Positions 1 through 9,900 of a stretch of 64,000 nt of DNA are shown here, piece by piece. Below the pieces are notes generated by a model, which saw only the letters and a program-made list of their open reading frames with translations, had not been told where the DNA came from and made no database searches. A program made the translations under genes and the position numbers. The stretch spans positions 335,227-399,226 of the forward strand of contig NZ_JAVKCA010000021.1 in assembly GCF_040222955.1 (NCBI RefSeq). Direction: 5' to 3'. The first letter of the stretch is position 1. Every line of letters begins with the position of its first letter. The DNA is from Marinoscillum sp040222955 (GTDB lineage Bacteria > Bacteroidota > Bacteroidia > Cytophagales > Cyclobacteriaceae).

Positions 1-835
1 TCCAACTAGCCGACTCAATCAGAAACTGGCCCATTCCACCCAATGAAATCTTCAGGAGCTCCACCACGGTTTTAAACCTGATCACCACATTGGCCCAGCC
101 AATCTTGATAATCCCGCGCTTATTCATCAGGTGATACACCTGATAAAGCACCCCTATTGACCTTCCTAAGGTGGTCGCTATGGCCGCTCCCTCCACGCCA
201 TATGCCGGCACTGGACCCCAACCGAATATCAGGAGTGGATCCAGGATCAGGTTTAGACCATTGGCCAGCCAAAGTGCCCTCATGGCAATGGCAGCATCGC
301 CGGCGCCACGAAAAATGGCATTATTCAAAAAAAGCAGAAAAATACTCAGGTTACCCGCAAGCATAATCTGCGTAAAACCCAAACCCTCAGCGATCAGGTC
401 CGGCTTCCCTCCCATCAGTATCAGTATATCCTCAGCGAAAATATACCCTACACCCCCGAGAAGGGCACCGATGATGACCGCCAGAAAAATAGATTGAAAC
501 CCGGCATCACTCGCTTTTTTAAACTTCTTTTCGCCCACCCTGCGTGCCACAATGGCCGTGGTGGCCATGCTCAGCCCAATGGCCACTGAATAAATGATCA
601 TCAGTACAGACTCTGTAAGGCCTACCGTTGCCACTGCATTGACACTCACCCGCGATACGAAAAAGACATCTGCCACGGCAAAAAGTGATTCCATGACCAT
701 CTCAGCGATCATAGGTATGGACAATAGAAAAATAGCCCTGTTAATACTCCCGGAGGTGAACTCACTTTCTGTTCCCCTTAAGGCAGCGATAAATAATTTG
801 AATATTCTCAGAAATTTACTGATAGCTCCAGACAT
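1..835 (-). CDS. MATE family efflux transporter, N-terminal part
   Basis: Reading the minus strand from the ATG at 835-833 gives an open frame that runs off the left edge, about 278 residues. It begins MSGAISKFLRIFKLFIAALR and then shows the alternating hydrophobic segments and family features of multidrug and toxin extrusion transporters: the IPMIAEMVMESLF helix, the VARRVGEKKFKKAS loop, and the NAIFRGAGDAAIAMRALW segment. MATE proteins export cationic drugs or metabolites across the inner membrane using a sodium or proton gradient. The C-terminal half lies outside the window. It is transcribed away from the gene at 1165 and shares a 329-bp upstream region with it. The substrate cannot be told. 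Confidence 0.9.
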   Translation of the reverse strand, partial: MSGAISKFLRIFKLFIAALRGTESEFTSGSINRAIFLLSIPMIAEMVMESLFAVADVFFVSRVSVNAVATVGLTESVLMIIYSVAIGLSMATTAIVARRVGEKKFKKASDAGFQSIFLAVIIGALLGGVGYIFAEDILILMGGKPDLIAEGLGFTQIMLAGNLSIFLLFLNNAIFRGAGDAAIAMRALWLANGLNLILDPLLIFGWGPVPAYGVEGAAIATTLGRSIGVLYQVYHLMNKRGIIKIGWANVVIRFKTVVELLKISLGGMGQFLIESASW

Positions 836-1164
836 GATATTATGATGTAAAAAATGGAAAATTACTAATCAGGGGAAACCCCTAAGCACTGCTAAGGAAT
901 TAGCAGAATCGTGTGCGAGATATGACGGCTATCAGCTTCATAATAATGCAAAGGAAAACATTTTTTTTCTTAAAAAACAACTCACAACTCCCCACCCTCA
1001 TCTTTGACCACAAAAAATTATCAGATTGATGGTAGAATCTTCCAAATGGCATCCCCTTCCCGGCGCTCCGATTTGAGCCAAAGACAGTCTTTCATGCTAC
1101 TTTATTAAGTTAAAATTCATATTTTCACCCTTAATACTTATTTTGCTTGGAATCACGGCCTCCT
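836..1164. other. Intergenic region between divergent genes
   Basis: This AT-rich spacer separates the divergent MATE gene and nucleotidyltransferase-like gene. It holds a small perfect hairpin (AGGGG-AAA-CCCCT, 871-883) and a run of eight T at 961-969. A weak -7-like TATTTTG lies about 20 bases before the plus-strand start. I see no RNA gene or small coding region here. Confidence 0.5.
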
Positions 1165-2160
1165 ATGAATAAAGATTATAGTGTTTTATTGGAAAATCTT
1201 CTCGGAAGAAGGTATGACGAAGCACTCCGGGAATCAATAATCTCCGAAGCCTTTGAGGAAAGTGAATATGCCGAATGCCTTAAATATGCGCTGGAAGGAA
1301 TGCAGGAGATAGACCCTTCTTATGCCTATAAAACTTTTCACATCACTAAGAGAATTCAGGAAAAAATTGAAAAGGCTTTTGCAGCCATCAACCTGAATGT
1401 AGATTTTCGGTATCAGGGAGCCATCCAGACGGAAACCCACGTGGTACTCTATGGTGGAGTGGAGCTTTTGGTGCTGGCCAAGCCCGGCGACAACAAACCA
1501 TGGGTTACGGTTTCGAGAATGGCCAGGGAAATTCTGGAAGTGCTCTCAGGCGATCTGTCATTCAAAGAAGTGGATTATAGCAGTAAGCTGGACATCCGGC
1601 TAAGAACGCTCAAACCGACATGTGAAGTGAAAATTCTGCCGGCCATCTGGCTACAAAACCCTGAATACACGGCTTCCAAAAGAGAAATAGACCGGGGTAT
1701 CAGCGAATACAACCTGGCCAAGAAAACCCGAAGAAAGTATCTTCCCTTTCTGAACATTGCACGAATCAACTCTAAAGACACACGGTGCAATGGTGGGTTG
1801 AAAAAGATGATCAGGCTACTTTGCACACTCCAGCGGGATGCCCATGAGCCCATCGGCCTCAATAACTACCAGATTGGATCCATGCTTTATGCCATCCCGG
1901 AAAAGCAGCTCAAGTTTAACCCCGAGTATTCCCTGAGCCTGATCGGCGTGGTGTCTGCTCAGTTGAACCGCATCATTACGGACAGGAATTACAGGGAAAA
2001 ATTAGTTTCACCAAGTGAAAAAGAGTTGGTTTTTGGTCCTTCTCCGCTGATGAAAGAGGAAATACAAAAGCTCAAAAACGAATTAGACAGCCTCGTAGCG
2101 GACATACAAGAGACACTCAGAGCAGAAGGTAAAACCCTCTACTCTGAGATCAAATATTAA
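1165..2160 (+). CDS. Nucleotidyltransferase-like protein, catalytic residues lost
   Basis: 331 residues from ATG 1165; an in-frame TTG at 1147 would add six residues but is less likely. The layout is that of an OAS/CD-NTase-like nucleotidyltransferase: helical N-terminus, the GxxxTxTH strand-turn (FRYQGAIQTETH, about 82-91) followed by VELLVL (99-104), a strand EVKILPAIW (154-162), and the C-terminal helical segment NGGLKKMIRLLCTLQRD (209-225). In active relatives the first motif reads D-x-D and the second carries Asp before the PA-W turn; here they are Gly98/Glu100 and Lys156. I infer a pseudoenzyme, possibly a binding or scaffold protein. Its stop codon shares TTAA with the convergent peptidase gene. 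No partner gene is obvious. The family assignment is by motif reading only. Confidence 0.6.
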   Translation: MNKDYSVLLENLLGRRYDEALRESIISEAFEESEYAECLKYALEGMQEIDPSYAYKTFHITKRIQEKIEKAFAAINLNVDFRYQGAIQTETHVVLYGGVELLVLAKPGDNKPWVTVSRMAREILEVLSGDLSFKEVDYSSKLDIRLRTLKPTCEVKILPAIWLQNPEYTASKREIDRGISEYNLAKKTRRKYLPFLNIARINSKDTRCNGGLKKMIRLLCTLQRDAHEPIGLNNYQIGSMLYAIPEKQLKFNPEYSLSLIGVVSAQLNRIITDRNYREKLVSPSEKELVFGPSPLMKEEIQKLKNELDSLVADIQETLRAEGKTLYSEIKY

Positions 2161-4199
2161 CTCAGTCCTGCACGCTTCAGCAAAGCATCAGGTGCCGGAG
2201 CTTTCCCCCTAAATTTTTTATAAAGTGTCATTGGGTGTTCAGTACCTCCTTTGCTCAGAATATTTTCTTTGAAAGAAAGTGCCGTAGCCTTGTCAAAAAC
2301 TCCCTTTTCCAGAAAAACAGAAAAAGCATCAGCATCTAACACTTCGGCCCATTTGTAGCTGTAGTATCCGGCAGCATATCCGCCTGCGAAAATATGCCCA
2401 AACTGTACACTCATGTTGGTACCCGGCACAGGTGGAAACAAATCAGTAGAGGCAAACGCCTCCTGCTCCACAGCCATAACATCGGCCAGGCTGCCAGCCT
2501 TTTCGAACGGAATGTTGTGCCAGCTCATATCCAGAGCAGCAAAACTCAACTGCCTTACAGTGGCATATGCCTCATGATAAGTGGCACTCTTCTTTAGCCT
2601 TTTTACGTATTCGGCGGGAATCAACTCTCCATTTTCAAAATGTTTGGCAAACAGGTCCAGGCACTCTTTTTCGTAACACCAGTTTTCTAAAATCTGAGAA
2701 GGTAGCTCCACAAAATCCCAGTATACATGCGTACCGGAAAGGCTGGCATAGCGTGTATCCGCCAGCATACCATGCAGGGCATGTCCAAACTCATGAAAGA
2801 GGGTGGTAACTTCATCGAATTTGAGCAATGACGGCACATCCTCAGAGGAAGGGGTGAAATTACAAACAATAGATACATGTGGAATGACTTTCTGGCCTCC
2901 CTCCTTTTTCTGATCGCGGTAAGAGGTCATCCAGGCCCCACCACGCTTACCGTCCCTCGGGAAAAAATCAGCAAAAAAGATAGCCGTGACTTCCCCCTTG
3001 CTATCTAACACTTCATAAGCCTGAACATCCGGGTGATAAACAGGAATTCCTTCGTTTCTTCGGAAAGAAATATCAAAAAGGCGCTCGGCAGTTTGAAACA
3101 CTCCTGAAATAACATTTTCCAACTTGAAATATGGCTTGGTAAGTTCATCGTCCAGATCATATTTCTTCTTCCTGAGCTTTTCTGAATAATAAGCCCAATC
3201 CCATCGCTGAAGCTCGTGCTCGGCTCCAAGCTCCTTCATAAAAGCACGCAGCTCTTCCACCTCTTCTTTTGCTTTGGGCAGGGCCCGTGTCATCAGGTCG
3301 GTTAAGAAATCCTCGACCCTAGCAGGTGCTTCGGCCATGCGCTCCTCCAGTACGTACTCCGCATAGGTTTCGTATCCGAGTAGCTCGGCTTTCTCAGCTC
3401 TCAACCTCGATAGCTGCAATACTATCTCCTGGTTGTCACGTTCATTTCCCTTCAGCGCCTTACACATATAGGCTTTGTAAAGTCTCTCTCTGAGCGAACG
3501 GTTATCGGCATACTCCATCACCGGCATGTAACTAGGTGCCTGAAGCGTGAATGCCCATTTTCCCTCGTGACCCTTCTGCTTAGCGGTGCCGGCTGCCCTG
3601 CTGATGACATCCTTTGGCAAACCAACCAGGTCCTCCTTGCTTTCTACCAGGTACAGAAAATCATTGGTCTCAGCCAGCAGGTTTTCACCAAACTGAAGTG
3701 AAAGTCTGGAAAGCTCAATAGAAATCTCCTTGTAACGTTCCTTTTTGGCTCCGTCAAGGTCTGCACCGCTCCTCACAAAACCTTTATAGGTCTTGTCCAG
3801 CAGCATCAATTGTTCACCATTCAGAGACAGTTGCGCCCGATTTTCGTAAACCGCTTTTATCCGTTCCCACAACCGGGTGTTTTGTTTCACTTCATTATCA
3901 AACTCTGACAATAAAGGAGAGGCCTCACGAGCCACTCCTTGTAGCTCGTCATTGGTTTCTGCTGAGTTTAGATTGAATAATACCGATGTAACCCGCTCCA
4001 TCAGCGCTCCTGATTTTTCCAGTGCCTCTATGGTGTTCTCAAAGGTAGTTGGCGCTGCAGAGCTAGCAATATTTTCGATTTCCTCACGCGCTTCAACTAT
4101 GGCCTGATTGAGAGCCGGCATATAGTGCTCATTCTTAATTAAATGAAAAGGTGGGACTTCAAAAGGGGTGTTGTATACAGTTAAAAAAGGATTACTCAT
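2157..4199 (-). CDS. dcp: M3 family zinc oligopeptidase (peptidyl-dipeptidase Dcp-like)
   Basis: 680 residues, the usual length of bacterial Dcp and oligopeptidase A. The zinc site is visible as HEFGH at residues 469-473 with the third ligand Glu498 in DFVELPSQ, the M3A signature. KRGGAWMTSY (about 418-427) is typical of this clan. No signal peptide is seen, so it is cytoplasmic and probably finishes degradation of peptides released by other proteases, removing C-terminal dipeptides if it is a true Dcp. PrlC-type oligopeptidase is the alternative, and sequence alone does not settle it. Its 3' end overlaps the convergent gene by the shared TTAA stop, and it is transcribed divergently from the MscS gene. 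Confidence 0.88.
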   Translation of the reverse strand: MSNPFLTVYNTPFEVPPFHLIKNEHYMPALNQAIVEAREEIENIASSAAPTTFENTIEALEKSGALMERVTSVLFNLNSAETNDELQGVAREASPLLSEFDNEVKQNTRLWERIKAVYENRAQLSLNGEQLMLLDKTYKGFVRSGADLDGAKKERYKEISIELSRLSLQFGENLLAETNDFLYLVESKEDLVGLPKDVISRAAGTAKQKGHEGKWAFTLQAPSYMPVMEYADNRSLRERLYKAYMCKALKGNERDNQEIVLQLSRLRAEKAELLGYETYAEYVLEERMAEAPARVEDFLTDLMTRALPKAKEEVEELRAFMKELGAEHELQRWDWAYYSEKLRKKKYDLDDELTKPYFKLENVISGVFQTAERLFDISFRRNEGIPVYHPDVQAYEVLDSKGEVTAIFFADFFPRDGKRGGAWMTSYRDQKKEGGQKVIPHVSIVCNFTPSSEDVPSLLKFDEVTTLFHEFGHALHGMLADTRYASLSGTHVYWDFVELPSQILENWCYEKECLDLFAKHFENGELIPAEYVKRLKKSATYHEAYATVRQLSFAALDMSWHNIPFEKAGSLADVMAVEQEAFASTDLFPPVPGTNMSVQFGHIFAGGYAAGYYSYKWAEVLDADAFSVFLEKGVFDKATALSFKENILSKGGTEHPMTLYKKFRGKAPAPDALLKRAGLS

Positions 4200-4227
4200 A
4201 AATTCAGTTTGCTTTTACAAAGGGCTC

Positions 4228-4258
4228 CAAAGGTAAAAGGATTTTACGGTTACCTTTG
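4228..4258. promoter_or_regulatory. Mirror-image divergent -7 promoter elements
   Basis: The 80-bp gap between the divergent dcp and MscS genes contains a perfect 9-bp inverted repeat, CAAAGGTAA at 4228-4236 and TTACCTTTG at 4250-4258. Each arm contains TACCTTTG, an exact match to the Bacteroidota -7 element TAnnTTTG, one facing each gene. No good -33 TTTG was found at 19-21 bases for either arm. The arms may be promoters, a repressor site, or both. Confidence 0.5.
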
Positions 4259-4278
4259 CCCCAAAAAAAGAGATTAAT

Positions 4279-5880
4279 ATGAGCAAGCAACTGCTTTTCG
4301 TTGGACTTTGTTTCATCTCCTTTTGGGGTTTTTCTCAGGACTCGCTGTTTGTGGATTTATCCTCTCCATATGCCGCGGTGAGGACACACCTTTATTACCT
4401 TCAGGAGGATCATTACAATGAAAATCTGGCGGCTGTCCCATTTGGACTACCGGGCATCGAAAAAGAAGATGCCATGTTGAGTGCCATCAAGCTAAAGCAA
4501 ATCTGGGATGGGGAAGGTACTTACATCAATATGGATGAGCTGCCGAGAAACCCCAACTATCGGGACAGTACCCGGAACCGGGCACAGTATGTGATCAGCA
4601 AAGACCGGCCAGAGATTTTCCTGGAAAAGCGGGGTAACGAATGGATGTACTCCAAATCCACGATCACCTCGATTGATGAAATTCACGATGAAGTGTTCCC
4701 ATTTGGCACAGATAAACTGCTAGAACTGCTTCCCAAAATGGGTACCAGGAAGATTATGGGGCTTTACCTCTACCAATACCTGGGCATGTTGATCCTGGCT
4801 ATGCTTTGTGTGGTCATTCACAAAATATTCACTTTCTTCTTTGAGCAACTCATCACCCGAATGCTGCTAAATGCCGGGTATGAGCGTCTGGCCGATCGTT
4901 TCTTACTCCCTGTGGCCCGACCGATCAGTATTTTTGTGGTGATCCTGCTCCTTCGGGTGTTCTTGCCGGTGTTGCAGTTTCCTCCGAACGTGGCTCATTG
5001 GTCAATGCTTATCCTTAGAGCATTGCTTCCACTTTTTGGCACCATTGTCTTTTACAGGCTGGTGGATATTCTGGCCATGTATTTGGAAAACCTGGCGCGT
5101 AAGACCGAAAGCACTCTGGACGATCAACTTGTTCCATTGCTGAGAAAGACACTCAAAACCTTCGTAGTGGGGGTTGGTACCCTCTTTATCCTTCAAAACC
5201 TGGACATTCCAATCATCCCGCTATTAACCGGACTCTCCATTGGTGGATTAGCCTTTGCGCTGGCTGCCCAGGATACCATCAAAAATTTCTTTGGGTCGCT
5301 GATGATCTTTATCGACCGGCCCTTCCAGATCGGTGACTGGATCACCTCCGGCGAAATAGACGGTAGCGTAGAAGAAGTTGGTTTCAGGTCTTCCAGAATC
5401 CGTACATTCCGAAACTCCCTGATGTATGTGCCTAATGGCAAACTGGCCGACAGTACCATTGATAACCACGGCATGCGCCAGTATCGCCGCTTCTACACCC
5501 AGATAGCAGTGACTTACGACACTCCTCCCGAACTGATAGAAACCTTCGTAAAAGGCCTGAGAAAGATTGTGGAAAACCATCCGGACACGCGTAAGGACTA
5601 CTACAACATCTATTTCAACGATATGGCGACTTTCTCCCTCAATATCATGTTTTATATCTTCTTTGAGGTGCCAGACTGGCCGGCCGAGCTAAAGGCCCGG
5701 CATGAAGTGCTCATTGAGATCATTAAGCTGGGCAAAAAACTAGGGGTCAATTTCGCCTTCCCTACACAAACCCTGCAAATGGAGAAATTTCCGGGGCAAC
5801 AGTCACTGTCTCCCTCTTACCTGGGGCAGGCAGAACTCGAATCCCGAATGAACGATCACTTCAATACACCTAAAAACTAA
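4279..5880 (+). CDS. MscS family mechanosensitive ion channel
   Basis: 533 residues. A signal peptide (MSKQLLFVGLCFISFWGFSQ) precedes an approximately 150-residue periplasmic region, then membrane segments near 162-190, 212-231 and 240-258, and the pore-lining helix region LTGLSIGGLAFALAAQDTI followed by the MscS beta domain (FFGSLMIFIDRPFQIGDWI, then RTFRNSLMYVPNG). Channels of this family open when membrane tension rises and release solutes after hypo-osmotic shock. The added exported N-terminal region makes it larger than the minimal MscS (about 286 residues). The next gene starts 6 bp after its stop, so the two are probably co-transcribed. Confidence 0.93.
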   Translation: MSKQLLFVGLCFISFWGFSQDSLFVDLSSPYAAVRTHLYYLQEDHYNENLAAVPFGLPGIEKEDAMLSAIKLKQIWDGEGTYINMDELPRNPNYRDSTRNRAQYVISKDRPEIFLEKRGNEWMYSKSTITSIDEIHDEVFPFGTDKLLELLPKMGTRKIMGLYLYQYLGMLILAMLCVVIHKIFTFFFEQLITRMLLNAGYERLADRFLLPVARPISIFVVILLLRVFLPVLQFPPNVAHWSMLILRALLPLFGTIVFYRLVDILAMYLENLARKTESTLDDQLVPLLRKTLKTFVVGVGTLFILQNLDIPIIPLLTGLSIGGLAFALAAQDTIKNFFGSLMIFIDRPFQIGDWITSGEIDGSVEEVGFRSSRIRTFRNSLMYVPNGKLADSTIDNHGMRQYRRFYTQIAVTYDTPPELIETFVKGLRKIVENHPDTRKDYYNIYFNDMATFSLNIMFYIFFEVPDWPAELKARHEVLIEIIKLGKKLGVNFAFPTQTLQMEKFPGQQSLSPSYLGQAELESRMNDHFNTPKN

Positions 5881-5886
5881 CCGCTC

Positions 5887-6909
5887 ATGAGAGTATTTGC
5901 CCTTGTAAAAAACGGAGCAGCCAATGAAGCTTTTGAACTCCGCGAACAGGCCACGCCCACTCCCCGGAGTGGGGAATTGCTTATCGAATCTGAAGGGTTC
6001 GGGCTCAACTTCGCTGATGTGATGGCCCGACTGGGTATTTACCGGGACTGCCCACCGCTCCCAGCTGTCCTGGGCTATGAAAATGTGGGTAGAATAAAAG
6101 CAATCGGTGCTGGAGTAGAGGGATTTGAAGTTGGCGAGCGGGTGTTAGCATTCACCAGGTTTGGGGGATACGCAGATCATGTGATCTCTCCTGCGATGGC
6201 TGTAGCCAAAATATCCGAACGTTTCAGTGTGGGGGAAGCCACGGCCCTGGCCACACAATACATCACTGCTTACTTTGCTGCTGAAGAAACGGTGAGCCTT
6301 TACAAAGGTGACCATGTGCTCATACATGCCGCTGCCGGTGGAGTGGGCACGGCACTTATCCAGCTTCTGAAAAGAAAGGGCTGTGTGATCTTTGGCACGG
6401 CAGGTTCTGAGGAAAAAATGGAGTATCTCCGTGGACTTGGAGTGGACTACCCCATTAACTACCGGGAAGTGGACTATCAGGTAGAAATAGAAAAACTTGG
6501 TTTCGGGCGAAAATTAGACGCTACCTTCAATCCCATTGGTGGAGACTATGTAAAAAAGGACTTTAAACTGCTAGGGCCGGGTGGGCGACTTGTTCTTTAC
6601 GGAGCCTCCAAAATGACCGAAGCGCGTGGCAACATCATAAAAATGCTCAAACTGGTTTTTGGGTTTGGATGGTGGAGTCCTATCGGATTTGTCACCAAAT
6701 CCACTGCCCTTATTGGCATCAATATGCTTCGCATTGCTGACCACAAGCCTGAGGCCTTTCAGCGTTCACTGCGGGCGGTGATTGACCTGGCAGAATCTGG
6801 TGCCATCCAACCGACAGTAGGCAAAGAGTACCCATACGCTGAACTACCGGATGCTCATACCTACCTGGAAAGCAGAAAATCGATTGGCAAAGTGGCTGTG
6901 AAGTGGTAA
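5887..6909 (+). CDS. Medium-chain quinone oxidoreductase (zinc-independent MDR family)
   Basis: 340 residues with a GroES-like N-terminal half (GEVLI-type strand, LGYENVGRIKAIG at 62-74) and a Rossmann NADPH-binding half (HAAAGGVGTALIQL, 147-160). The catalytic and structural zinc cysteines of alcohol dehydrogenases are absent, as in NADPH:quinone reductases and VAT-1-like proteins, which it resembles most. It likely reduces quinones or alpha,beta-unsaturated carbonyls in the cytoplasm. It follows the mechanosensitive channel gene by 6 bp, which suggests a stress-related operon, but the physiological substrate is unknown. Confidence 0.88.
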   Translation: MRVFALVKNGAANEAFELREQATPTPRSGELLIESEGFGLNFADVMARLGIYRDCPPLPAVLGYENVGRIKAIGAGVEGFEVGERVLAFTRFGGYADHVISPAMAVAKISERFSVGEATALATQYITAYFAAEETVSLYKGDHVLIHAAAGGVGTALIQLLKRKGCVIFGTAGSEEKMEYLRGLGVDYPINYREVDYQVEIEKLGFGRKLDATFNPIGGDYVKKDFKLLGPGGRLVLYGASKMTEARGNIIKMLKLVFGFGWWSPIGFVTKSTALIGINMLRIADHKPEAFQRSLRAVIDLAESGAIQPTVGKEYPYAELPDAHTYLESRKSIGKVAVKW

Positions 6910-6914
6910 CCCAG

Positions 6915-6940
6915 AAAAAAACCGGCTCCCTGGGAGCCGG
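6915..6940 (-). terminator. Rho-independent terminator of the giant LRR gene
   Basis: CCGGCTCCC and GGGAGCCGG (6922-6940) form a near-perfect GC-rich stem. On the minus strand it is followed by seven T (complement of 6915-6921). It lies 60 bp past the stop of the 2391-residue gene and also between two convergent genes, so it may act in both directions, though only the minus strand has the T run. Confidence 0.8.
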
Positions 6941-6999
6941 CTGCTGCGCTACGACGGTGAAAATTCGCCTATAGCTGCCCTATTATCACAAACCACAAC

Positions 7000-9900
7000 C
7001 TATTGTTTTATAATCCTGTAAGACACAATATGACCTTTTGTTGAACTCCTGTCCACAAAGTTGAGGAGATACACGCCCGCAGGCAGTTGATTCATCTGGA
7101 GCTGGAACTGATGCTCCAATCCGTTTTTCAGGATGAGCTCTTCCAGCAGGTTTCCATTCATATCCACGAGCCTCGCCACTACATTCGGCGAAACAAGTTT
7201 CCGATAATTAATGGTCAGTACATCCTCAACCGGGTTGGGGTATATTTCCAGGTCTTTGAAGTATTTCCTGCGAAAGCCCAGAACGTTCGTTCTCTCTACT
7301 ACGATCCCGTTTTCAGTGATTGTAACCGCCAATACAAAAGTGTTTCTCTCCACTCCATCTGCGCCAATTTCAAATTCCACGAATGAATTTGGATCCATAG
7401 GTATCCCCGGATATTCCACATTGAATCGGTACAAGCCGCTCTCCAGGTCTGTGAAGGTAAACCGGCCCTCATCGTCGGACTGTACATAGGCTATCAAAAC
7501 GTAAGTACCATCCTGATCTATGCGTCCGCTCCTCACAAACCTGCGAATAGAACATCCGGCACGCTTCACCTTTCTCCGGGCCTCTACACGCCCTCCTTCT
7601 TCATCACCCAGCGTGGTACCCACGTCTCCGGTCACCACCCCTCCGTCTGGCAATGGGGGCAGCTCCGGTGGGATTTGTCCCATATTAAGCTCTTCAGTGC
7701 TGTCATTTCTCAATTTGAATACCTCTGCCTCCACCCACAAATCCGTCCCCGGGTAATAGGTAGGAAGAAATTCTTCAAGGTCCTCCGGCTCTACTGAGAT
7801 CAGGTAATCACCCAAAAGCAGGTCATCAAACACAAACCCCGCTTCTGCTCCATTGACAATCCCAAATGTATCATAGGGTATTCCCGGTGCATTGACCCGC
7901 AACGCATAACCAACACCTTCCACAAAAGGATCTCCATTCAGGTCGAGTGCCTTGAACGTGAGGTCGGCACTTGCCAGTATTTCATACACACCGCTGGTCA
8001 AAGTGAGGTCCGGCACCAAACTGCTTGTGACTTCCAGGTAGTATTCACCCATGGTTTCATAGGTGATACCACTCACCACCAAAGTACCGGTAACATCGGC
8101 AGTAGGGTTCGCTCCCAGGTGATTGGTCAGTGTCCATTGGTAACTATTCGCAGTTCCGCCTACAGAAATAATTACCTCATAATCCTCCCCTTGAGGAATG
8201 GTCTCCTGTGCGGAACCTCCGACGGGCCTTTGAGAAGCATAGATGATTCCCGATACGTCCATATTTTTCTCCAGGTCATCAAATTCCAGATGATTGCCAG
8301 TAACATCCAGAGAAGTGAGGTTTTTCAGAGCTGAGAAATCAGGCAAAGCTGAAATCCTGTTGTCTTTCAAATCTACCAACACCAGTCCCGCCACATCGAG
8401 AATGTCTCTACCCAAAGCACCGGTCAATCCGGTCTCCGGAAGCTCAAGTTCGGTAACCCGTTCATTTTCTATGGTTACTCCAAACCACTCGTGAATAGAT
8501 GATTCATTGGGCCAATTAGCCGCTTCTCCAGTCCAATTAGCTCCATTCATCTGTGCGTACATGTTGGCCAGCGCGGTAGAGTCCCTTTCCAGCGAAGACA
8601 CTTTGAAGATAATCGGCTCAGTCACAAGGGTAATGTCAGTCACTACCGTACTGGTCACCTCTGCATAATAGGCGCCCTCATCACCAAATCCATTCACGTT
8701 AATGGTCAGCGTGGGGCCACTATTTTCCAACTCGATGACCCCTCCACCTGAGAGCGACTGTTTGAACCAGGTATAGGTATTGGCAGACCCTGAGACTTCT
8801 CTGGTAAGGAGGTACTCGCTTCCCTGCTGCCCCAGTGTATCGATGCGCACGCCGATGCTGTCCTGCGGAATATAAAGCAGGTTGGTCAGTTCCTGGTTAA
8901 GCTCCAGGGAAGCAAAACCGAGCCGGTTGTGAGAAGCATCCAACAACCGAAGTGAAGCGAGACCGGAAAGATCAGGCAGAGAAACTATATGGTTTCCACT
9001 AATGTCAAGGGTGTCTGCCCCCACTAAACCATTTGAAATTTCCGGAAAATCACCCGATAAATTATTTTCAGAGAGATCCACTGCAATGACACGGGAGTCT
9101 TTCACTGTTACGTCTGTCCATTCCGCTATAGGTGCCCCTGACCGCCAGTTATTCGATCGTGCCCAATTGGCTCCATCCAGGGCATCATAAATTTGCAATA
9201 AGGCCAGAGAATCATCCTCCAGCGAGGATACTACCAATCGTACCTCCCGACCGTACAATGTAAGGTCCGGAAGCAAGGAGTTATTCACCTCATAAGTATA
9301 GACTCCCTTATCACCGATGGTCAGATTCAATAGTTTGAGCGACTCGGTGAGTTGATCAACCAAGACCTCCCCATCCTTTTTCCAGGTGTAGCTATCGACA
9401 GTTCCACCTCCATCGGCCATAAGGATCAGATCCTCACCTACACTCAAGACAGTATCCAACCCCACACCGATAGAATCCTGCGGGGCATACGACCAGTGAT
9501 AAAGCACCCCATTCAGTGCTTCGAGATCTCCAAAATCCAGTTGGTTATGACTGACAAATAGCGAATCCAGAGACATAGTCTCCAGACCAACTGGCAATTG
9601 TCCTAATTCATTACCTGAGAGATCAAGCTCTCTTAGATTTGGCAAAGTAGTGATGCTGTCATGCACATCAATCAGCTGGTTGTTGGCAAAGTTTATAGCT
9701 TGGAGGTTTGTCAACTGACCGATTTCAGCAGGGATCTCTCCGTTCAGTTGATTGCCAGCCAGAGCAAGACCTATCACCTTATTATTTTGAACCTCCACAC
9801 CGTACCACGCATCCACAGCTCCCGAAAGCCAGTTTTCATTATTCAACCAATTGTCTCCATCGGTAGCCTGGTAAATGCTTGCCAGGGTAACAGAATCCTT

